From the NCBI GenBank assembly GCA_031289625.1, contig JAITPB010000124.1:1-6485 (forward strand): a DNA stretch of 6,485 bases, given 5' to 3'. This DNA is from Clostridiales bacterium. Its GTDB lineage: Bacteria; Bacillota; Clostridia; Lachnospirales; WQUN01. How positions within the stretch are numbered: the first letter of the stretch is position 1; every line of letters starts with the position of its first letter. Shown in pieces: positions 1-5,588 of the stretch. The position numbers were made by a program, and so were the translations under genes. The notes below the pieces were generated by a model that saw nothing but the letters and a program-made list of their open reading frames with translations, was not told where the DNA came from and searched no databases.

Positions 1-329
1 CAGGTATTAGTAATCTAAGGATAACGCATTTTTGGTCATAGGGCTATTGTTTTTGTAAAATTTTGTATGTTATCTGTCCCGCCCTTCAAAATGAAGATTG
101 AGAACTTTTAACTGTCCAGCAAAAAAGTACACAAAATAGAATTATTCGGTGAATCATTATTGGCTATTTTTATGTGTTTTACAAACATGGCGTTGTTCAT
201 CCTGACATAGGCTTTCCTAAGTTTTTTAAACATTTACGTTTCGAGAAACCCTTCGGCTATATATTTGAGACTATTTGGCCATAATCTGATCCCTTCTTGA
301 TACTGGAAATAGTGGGTGCATTTCTCCTG

Positions 330-353
330 GAGCCATGGTTGACACTATGGCTC
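330..353 (+). promoter_or_regulatory. Leader stem-loop upstream of the ribosome binding site
   Basis: GAGCCATGGT (330-339) pairs with ACTATGGCTC (344-353) around the tetraloop TGAC. This gives ten base pairs, including one G-U. It is followed by CTTTAAAA-type sequence with only three T residues, so it is a poor intrinsic terminator by itself. It ends about 28 bases before the Shine-Dalgarno sequence of the gene at 394. It could be a weak attenuator, an mRNA-stabilising 5' hairpin, a protein-binding leader element, or the tail of an upstream gene's terminator. The pairing is directly visible; the role is inference. Confidence 0.45.
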
Positions 354-380
354 TTTAAAAATGAGTATATTCAGATCAGA

Positions 381-387
381 AAGGGGG
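381..387 (+). promoter_or_regulatory. Shine-Dalgarno sequence that fixes the start at 394
   Basis: AAGGGGG lies six bases before the ATG at 394. The in-frame ATG at 361 has no comparable purine run at a suitable distance, since only CTCTTTAAAA precedes it. This favours 394 as the true start and shortens the protein by 11 residues compared with the longest open frame. Confidence 0.8.
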
Positions 388-393
388 AATCGC

Positions 394-3300
394 ATGAATC
401 CCGCGGGTACGGAACCGCTTCATCCGATCAAGAGCGCCGCGCGTCACGCTGCCAGTTACGCGATCCTTTCGGCTGTTCTGGGAATAGGGATGTATCATCT
501 ATTCTTTCAAGGCAATATGAATTGGATAACCACGTTGTCCATCACGCCCGCCGTCATGGCCGCGATAGGCGCGCTGTATGGATATATTAAAGCAAGGCCA
601 AAAATGAAATCTATACAGGATCAATATAATAGCATATCGGAAAATCATTCCCCAGCTGCGCCGGAAAAAAATCTTAACGAAGCCTGTGAAGGCGATCAGG
701 CGGCGCCGCAGAGACCACCCAGCGTTGAGATGGCCGAAAAGAAAGGCCCGGCGCTCAAAATCAGCGTGATCATTCCCGTCCGCAACCGCGAGAATTATCT
801 CAGGCAATGCTTGGACAGCGTCATTCATCAGACCATGCCGCATTCGGAGTATGAAGTCATTGTGGCCGACGACTGTTCGACGGATAATAGTTATTCAATG
901 GCTTTACGCTACGCCACAACCTATCCCAATCTGGTAAATGTGATGCGGACGCAGAATACGGACGGCGCTTCCGGGCCACGAGATATTGGGTTGGAGGCGG
1001 CCACAGGCGAATACTTATTTTTCCTGAATATGGAGGATTTTATCGATGAAAAAACGTTACTGGATGGATATCAAGCGGGGGTTGAGAACGCCAGCGACCT
1101 GGTTCTGATCAAAAAGGCGCCGTCTGCGCCTGACGCGGAAAAGTCTGGCGGCAGCGAAGGGAATACAAAGGCGAATCTTATGCAGGTGAGTTTTTTCTAT
1201 AAGCGCCTGCGCGTCGAAAACCTTGGCCTTCAATTTGCGCCTAAAATGATACATGGCGAAGACTGGCTGTTTACCAATCTATTTTTGCTGGGGATTGAAA
1301 AAAATAAAATCAGCGTATTGGATAACAAAGAGGATTACATATGCAGAACTACGATAGAAGAACAGCAAGTTTCGGACGGCCCATTAACAGAGGCAAAGGA
1401 AAATTTAGAAGAGCATATCATCAAATTCAGGACATTTTCCGACTCCATTTTTGGGTGCAAATTTCAAAATAATAACTTGCCTGTTGATAAAACTTTGCTG
1501 TTTAAATGGCTGCTGGCCATACCGCTCGCTTTTCCCAAAAATCAGCCTGACGCAGCGGATATACATACTTTTGATGAACAGAATGAAAGCAGTGAAGTGA
1601 TTACGGAATATGCCAAATTGTACAATAGATCTATTCCGTTGTGGGTGGATCAACTCTTAGATCCAAAAGACGCGGCGCTTTTCAAAGGAATCCGTGACCA
1701 TGACGAAGAAGTTTTAACCCAGTATAGTCTCCACAATGAAGATATTGACGAAAAATTAATCGTATCGAGGTGGAAAGCGCAGCATACTTACCCGCCATAT
1801 CGAAAGCGTGCACTTGTACATGATGTAATACTGTTTGGATGGTATTATAATGGAGACATAGGCGGAAGCTTGAATTTTTATGCGCTGCACGAGCTTTTGA
1901 AATCCGCGGGATATGACGTCGTTGTCGCGCGGACAAAAAAAGAGGAAGAAATCCTGGCGGGCGCTAGGCGGCAATACGATATGGTAAAAAAATTTTATAA
2001 ACTGACAGGGTACAGGGAAGCCTCGAAATGGTACGAAGCCCGCGATTTCGCCAATATATTTGTCGTGGGTTCTGATCAGCTGTGGAACGCGCAATGCGAT
2101 TTTTCACCAGAGACAATGTACCTGGGATGCGGCGACAAAACAGTCAAAAAAATTGCGGCCGCAACTTCGTTTGGAAGCGACGCACATGGTTATACAGCCG
2201 GGCAGCTGCCGATTGCAAAACACCTTTTGAGCCAATTCCATCATATTTCTGTCGGGGAACCCAGCGGCGTTGAACTTCTCAGCGGCATTGGCGTTGAAGG
2301 CGCGAGCTGTATATTAGATCCGATTTTTTTGTGTTCCAAGGACGCCTACATAAAATTGGAAGAAAAGGCTGTTTATCGCAACGAAAGCCAGTTTGTGTTT
2401 GCTTATTTACACGAGATCGATCAAAACCTTATTGATTTTGCCCTCAAAGCTAAAAATCAAGGGGAAAAAGAAAAAGTATTTATGATGACGGCCCTGGGCG
2501 GCGCTGATATACAAGCGGCGGATTGGACAGCCCATGAGGACATTGAATTCTGCCCTGACGCCACAAGCGCGGACTTTCTCTATAACATGGCCCGCGCGGA
2601 TTTTGTTGTCACGGACAGTTATCATGGGGCGTGCTTTGCCGTCTTGTTCCACAGGCCGTTTGTCTGTGTGCGCAGTAACCGGCGCGGCCAATCCTGTTAT
2701 ACTGTTTTTAATGAACTCGGGCTGGGCAAGTATGTGGCGGAACCGGATCAATTGGATAAAACGCCTATCAGCGTTGAAATGCCATGGCAGGAAGTGGATC
2801 TCCATTTAACGCAAATGCGTTTCGCTTCATTCAGATGGCTGGAAAGGGCATTTGGCAAAGGATTCCCGCGAAACGACAGAATCACGCGTATTGACCAACT
2901 CCCTAAAAGTTACTGCGCTGGCTGCGGCATCTGCCGGGACGCGTGCCCGCAAGCCGCGATAGTCTGGGAAACCGATCCGGAAGGCTTTTCTTTTCCCATA
3001 ATCCCTGGCAGCGGCCCATGTGTGCAATGCAAACGCTGCGTAAGCGTCTGTCCCATTCTTCGCGTCCCAAGACGCGTAAAAATGCCACAGATTGGCTATG
3101 CCGCCATGGCTGACGATGAGGAACGCCAGCTTTCGAGCAGTGGCGGCGTGTTTGGCGCCGCGGCGAAATTGTTTTTGCGGCCGGAGGGAGCGGTGGCTGG
3201 CGTAAAGTGGTCAGAGGATTTTGGGCGCGCTGAACATGCCCTCGTACATCAATGGGAAGGCTTATCAGGGCTTCGGCAATCTAAATATATCCAAAGCGAT

Positions 3301-4002
3301 ACGAACAGCATTTACCCGAAAGTCAAAGCTGAACTGGAGGCGGGCGGGCAGACGCTGTTCACAGGGACGCCCTGTCAAGTGGCCGCTTTGAGGAATTTTT
3401 TGGGGAAAGAATATGAGAATTTGCATACCATAGATTTGCTATGCGGGGGAGTCGCCTCGCCGCTGGCATGGCGGCGGTACGCTTCGGAAATTACGAAGGA
3501 TCGTACCATTACGGATGTACATATGCGCGACAAAAAACAAGGCTGGAGCGCGGCGCACTTGCTTACCATAGAAGCCGGCGGCGAAATTTACCAGGAGACC
3601 AGCCTGGACAGCGCGTGGCACGCTCTATATTTAGAGCGCAGAGCCATGAATCGCCAGTCATGCTACACCTGCCCATACTGCAATCTGAACCGCCCGGGCG
3701 ACTTGACGATCGGAGATTTCTGGAGCATAGACAACTCGCCTCTCGCCGAACGGAACGATGGCAAAGGCGTTTCATGCGTCATCGTCAACACGGAAAAGGG
3801 CAAGGCTCTTTTGGAACGGATGCGTCAGGATTTGACACTCTGCGAAAAAGTTGATCTGAAATTTATCAGAGCCAAGCAGCCTATGCTGCGCTGGCCGCCG
3901 CTTAAAATGACGTCAGCGCGAAAATTATTTTTCGATCGCCTTGGCACGATGCCCTTCTCGCAAATTTTGAAAGACATGCAGACGCTTGAGATGAAACGAT
4001 AA
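394..4002 (+). CDS. Membrane-anchored GT2 glycosyltransferase / polysaccharide pyruvyl transferase / FrhB-type Fe-S oxidoreductase fusion
   Basis: This 1202-residue protein (numbered from the ATG at 394) has three enzyme modules. Two hydrophobic helices (about 20-39 and 44-65), flanked by basic residues, suggest a membrane hairpin with the catalytic part in the cytoplasm. After a Pro/Glu-rich linker, residues 122-324 form a GT-A glycosyltransferase family 2 fold: IIPVRNRENYL start, ADD at 158-160, NMED (212-215) in the DXD position, and HGEDW (287-291) with the likely catalytic acid pair. Residues 325-475 are unassigned. Residues 476-784 match polysaccharide pyruvyl transferase: GSDQLWN (559-565), LDP (641-643), TDSYHG (740-745). 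Residues 840-1202 match FrhB/FdhB: Cys 841/844/847/851 and 876/879/882/886 (two [4Fe-4S] motifs), SSSGG (914-918), GTPCQ (Cys994), Cys1017, CYTCPYC (1090-1096) and IGDFW (1106-1110). Such domains occur in capsule and cell-wall glycan loci, so a role in surface polysaccharide synthesis and modification is inferred. Acceptor, sugar donor and redox substrate are unknown. The frame is intact throughout. The gene appears to be transcribed alone. Confidence 0.92.
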   Translation: MNPAGTEPLHPIKSAARHAASYAILSAVLGIGMYHLFFQGNMNWITTLSITPAVMAAIGALYGYIKARPKMKSIQDQYNSISENHSPAAPEKNLNEACEGDQAAPQRPPSVEMAEKKGPALKISVIIPVRNRENYLRQCLDSVIHQTMPHSEYEVIVADDCSTDNSYSMALRYATTYPNLVNVMRTQNTDGASGPRDIGLEAATGEYLFFLNMEDFIDEKTLLDGYQAGVENASDLVLIKKAPSAPDAEKSGGSEGNTKANLMQVSFFYKRLRVENLGLQFAPKMIHGEDWLFTNLFLLGIEKNKISVLDNKEDYICRTTIEEQQVSDGPLTEAKENLEEHIIKFRTFSDSIFGCKFQNNNLPVDKTLLFKWLLAIPLAFPKNQPDAADIHTFDEQNESSEVITEYAKLYNRSIPLWVDQLLDPKDAALFKGIRDHDEEVLTQYSLHNEDIDEKLIVSRWKAQHTYPPYRKRALVHDVILFGWYYNGDIGGSLNFYALHELLKSAGYDVVVARTKKEEEILAGARRQYDMVKKFYKLTGYREASKWYEARDFANIFVVGSDQLWNAQCDFSPETMYLGCGDKTVKKIAAATSFGSDAHGYTAGQLPIAKHLLSQFHHISVGEPSGVELLSGIGVEGASCILDPIFLCSKDAYIKLEEKAVYRNESQFVFAYLHEIDQNLIDFALKAKNQGEKEKVFMMTALGGADIQAADWTAHEDIEFCPDATSADFLYNMARADFVVTDSYHGACFAVLFHRPFVCVRSNRRGQSCYTVFNELGLGKYVAEPDQLDKTPISVEMPWQEVDLHLTQMRFASFRWLERAFGKGFPRNDRITRIDQLPKSYCAGCGICRDACPQAAIVWETDPEGFSFPIIPGSGPCVQCKRCVSVCPILRVPRRVKMPQIGYAAMADDEERQLSSSGGVFGAAAKLFLRPEGAVAGVKWSEDFGRAEHALVHQWEGLSGLRQSKYIQSDTNSIYPKVKAELEAGGQTLFTGTPCQVAALRNFLGKEYENLHTIDLLCGGVASPLAWRRYASEITKDRTITDVHMRDKKQGWSAAHLLTIEAGGEIYQETSLDSAWHALYLERRAMNRQSCYTCPYCNLNRPGDLTIGDFWSIDNSPLAERNDGKGVSCVIVNTEKGKALLERMRQDLTLCEKVDLKFIRAKQPMLRWPPLKMTSARKLFFDRLGTMPFSQILKDMQTLEMKR

Positions 4003-4023
4003 CCGTAAAAACAGTAAAAAACA

Positions 4024-4060
4024 AATGTCACGGGCGGCATTCTTTGCCGCCCGTGACATT
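4024..4060 (-). terminator. Intrinsic terminator of the hsp70/J-SEC-C operon
   Basis: AATGTCACGGGCGGCA (4024-4039) is perfectly complementary to 4045-4060, giving a 16-bp GC-rich stem with a five-base loop. Read on the minus strand, the hairpin is followed by TTTGTTTTTTACTGTTTTT, a good U-tract, so it terminates the leftward operon. Two bases of the J-protein stop codon lie in the stem. On the plus strand the hairpin starts 21 bases after the stop of the glycan-enzyme gene, but ACACGCC follows it instead of a T-run. Termination of the rightward transcript here is therefore possible but less certain. Confidence 0.9.
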
Positions 4061-5588
4061 ACACGCCGGCGTTCTGGCCGCAGCAATGCTTATATTTTTT
4101 CCCGCTGCCGCACGGGCACATCTCGTTACGGCCTACTTTCCGCTCCGTCCGGCGATAAGGCATCTGTTCGCCGTCATCGTCGTCGTCCCAATCTTCTTCA
4201 TACAACTCATTTACCAATTCATCACTCAAATCTTCATCCGGATGATCATCCGGATCACGATCGGCCCCGCCAAACAATTGTGTGAACGCCCGGAGTAAAT
4301 GGACATTTTTTGCTTGGCTTTTATCGTACACTTTAAACGCCTTGTCCGGATCCATCATATATTCTTGCAAAGAATCAGCACGGAACGCCTTGGGATATTT
4401 CTTGTGCAGGCTAGTGCTCTTGCGGTAGGTTTTTTCTATCAATTTCTGCTCTTTGTGAGGATTGATTACGTCCAGGTAAAAATCTTTGTGAAGCTCGAAA
4501 TACCCGGGATAGGCGGTTCTCATATCCCGCAGGTTTTTACGGAATTTTTCAGGCTTCGACACGATATGAATCTCCATTTGGCAGAGGTATACCTCTTCAT
4601 AACTTGTAATGATGCCCGAGACCAAGAGATCCGTTAGATCAATGAGAGCAGGGTCATATCCACACTCGCGTTTAAATGTTAAAAAATCCATTCTGGCTTT
4701 AAACTGATCCAGTTTTTTTCCGCGCTGTTCATTGCAGTTGGAGGTTCGCAATTTGTCATAAAGAGTAAGCACGGCATCCGCCGCCCGATCCGTTTCTAAG
4801 AAATGACTGATCAAAGAGAGCGCCATATTGCATTCGGCTTCAAGCGGTTTGGGGTCGCGCAGAAAAAAACGTGTAAATTTTTCGCACCACACGAGGGCTT
4901 TATCAAAATCCGAATCCCAGCCCTCGGCGACTTCTAAGGCAGAGCCGCCGTAGACGATATATCTCTCCTTAAACATCTCCGGGTCGATGGCGTCCACTTC
5001 GGTCATCACCCGGCCATATTCCGCGTCCCTATGATGCCGGACGAACCCCAGATATATGGCCCACGTCTCCGCGTCGCGGCTATCGATCTCGATAGCCGCC
5101 CTAAACTGATCATTCGCCTTTATGGTAAACCCGCGCTTCATGTAGGCCATCGCCAGATGCCGCGCGGCCTCCTGCGACGCGGGGTGTTTCTGCGACGTTT
5201 TCCGGAACTGGTCAATAGCATATTTATAGTTATTGTTTTCGAGATAGGATCGACCCAGCAGTATGCCAATTTCCTCTGACGCTGGAAATTTTCTTTCGGC
5301 CTTTTTCAACTTGCTAATGGCTTCTTTGTAGCGATCGCTCCTGAACAAAGCGTCGGCCGTCAGCAAAACCTCACTGAGTTCCGGCGGCAGCTCCAATTGC
5401 TTATCATAACCAGCTCTTTTCTGATCGTCTGTCAGAAACGCGTAGGCTTCGCGCAGAGCCTGAAACCCGTCCGGATCTGTTTCAGGGGGATGGAGTTTGA
5501 CCTGCTCGTAATAGGCCCGTTTCAGCCGGGTTTTGTCAGCGCCGCGCTCCACGCCCAAAATAGTATAGTAATCCCGCATGGTCTCCAT
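4059..5588 (-). CDS. J-domain protein with TPR-like repeats and C-terminal SEC-C zinc motif; putative Hsp70 co-chaperone
   Basis: This 509-residue cytoplasmic protein begins with a J domain (about 4-64: RDYYTILGV start, LREAYAFL helix III, KRAGYDKQ end). The loop that should read HPD reads HPPE (33-36), so the residue normally needed to stimulate Hsp70 ATPase is absent. Residues about 72-172 contain TPR-like helical repeats (KEAISKLKKAERKFP, YAIDQFRKTSQKHP, KANDQFRAAIEID), followed by a long helical region without a recognised family. Residues 442-474 are strongly acidic. The C-terminus is a SEC-C motif (485-505) with zinc ligands Cys491, Cys493, Cys502 and Cys503. The start overlaps the stop of the upstream Hsp70 gene by one base (TAATG), implying translational coupling. 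A second ATG three codons in (5579), giving MRDYYTIL, is an equally plausible start. Gene order suggests that it partners with this Hsp70; the client is unknown. Confidence 0.88.
   Translation of the reverse strand: METMRDYYTILGVERGADKTRLKRAYYEQVKLHPPETDPDGFQALREAYAFLTDDQKRAGYDKQLELPPELSEVLLTADALFRSDRYKEAISKLKKAERKFPASEEIGILLGRSYLENNNYKYAIDQFRKTSQKHPASQEAARHLAMAYMKRGFTIKANDQFRAAIEIDSRDAETWAIYLGFVRHHRDAEYGRVMTEVDAIDPEMFKERYIVYGGSALEVAEGWDSDFDKALVWCEKFTRFFLRDPKPLEAECNMALSLISHFLETDRAADAVLTLYDKLRTSNCNEQRGKKLDQFKARMDFLTFKRECGYDPALIDLTDLLVSGIITSYEEVYLCQMEIHIVSKPEKFRKNLRDMRTAYPGYFELHKDFYLDVINPHKEQKLIEKTYRKSTSLHKKYPKAFRADSLQEYMMDPDKAFKVYDKSQAKNVHLLRAFTQLFGGADRDPDDHPDEDLSDELVNELYEEDWDDDDDGEQMPYRRTERKVGRNEMCPCGSGKKYKHCCGQNAGV
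5076..5099. repeat. Perfect 11-bp inverted repeat inside the J-protein gene
   Basis: GCGGCTATCGA (5076-5086) and TCGATAGCCGC (5089-5099) are exact reverse complements separated by two bases. The repeat lies in the codons for AAIEIDSR in the TPR-like region of the J-protein gene. It could be a chance product of codon choice, a protein-binding palindrome or an mRNA hairpin. Nothing else in the window shares it. Confidence 0.6.

Larger units (their letters stand above)
1..393. other. AT-rich intergenic region upstream of the glycan-enzyme gene
   Basis: No convincing gene lies in this stretch on either strand; it is clearly richer in A and T than the genes around it. It probably carries the promoter and leader of the gene starting at 394. 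I find no good sigma-A promoter: the best candidate is TTTACG (233-238) with TATATA (258-263), whose 19-bp spacing is too long, and CATAAT at 280-285 lacks a fitting -35 box. Small inverted repeats that could be operators are TGTTT/AAACA (175-187), GTTTC/GAAAC (238-249) and CTTCA/TGAAG (84-96). Each is short enough to arise by chance. The hexamer GGCTAT occurs three times (42, 162, 255). A stronger hairpin at 330-353 is listed separately. Confidence 0.6.

Noticed and set aside
339..371. sigma-A promoter TTGACA...TATATT just before the fusion gene
   Set aside because: The spacing is 21 bases instead of about 17, and transcription would start within or at the Shine-Dalgarno sequence.
361..393. 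Upstream in-frame ATG at 361 as the start of the fusion gene
   Set aside because: It lacks a Shine-Dalgarno sequence, whereas AAGGGGG lies at ideal distance before the ATG at 394. The extra 11 residues also cover the Shine-Dalgarno itself.
1..393. Insertion-sequence end or attachment site in the AT-rich region
   Set aside because: No terminal inverted repeat, target duplication, tRNA end or transposase fragment could be found.
2407..2805. 132-residue open frame on the minus strand inside the fusion gene
   Set aside because: It is antisense to the pyruvyl transferase domain, including the TDSYHG motif. It has no domain and no clear ribosome binding site.
4234..4257. Tandem copies of TCATCCGGATGA and TCATCCGGATCA
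   Set aside because: They lie in the acidic Asp/Pro-rich stretch (DPDDHPDED) of the J protein, so repetitive GAT codons explain the similarity. Two short copies do not make a repeat array.
4025..4298. Open frames on the plus strand opposite the end of the J-protein gene
   Set aside because: They run antisense to the well-supported SEC-C and acidic region and start inside the terminator stem. They show no recognisable domain.
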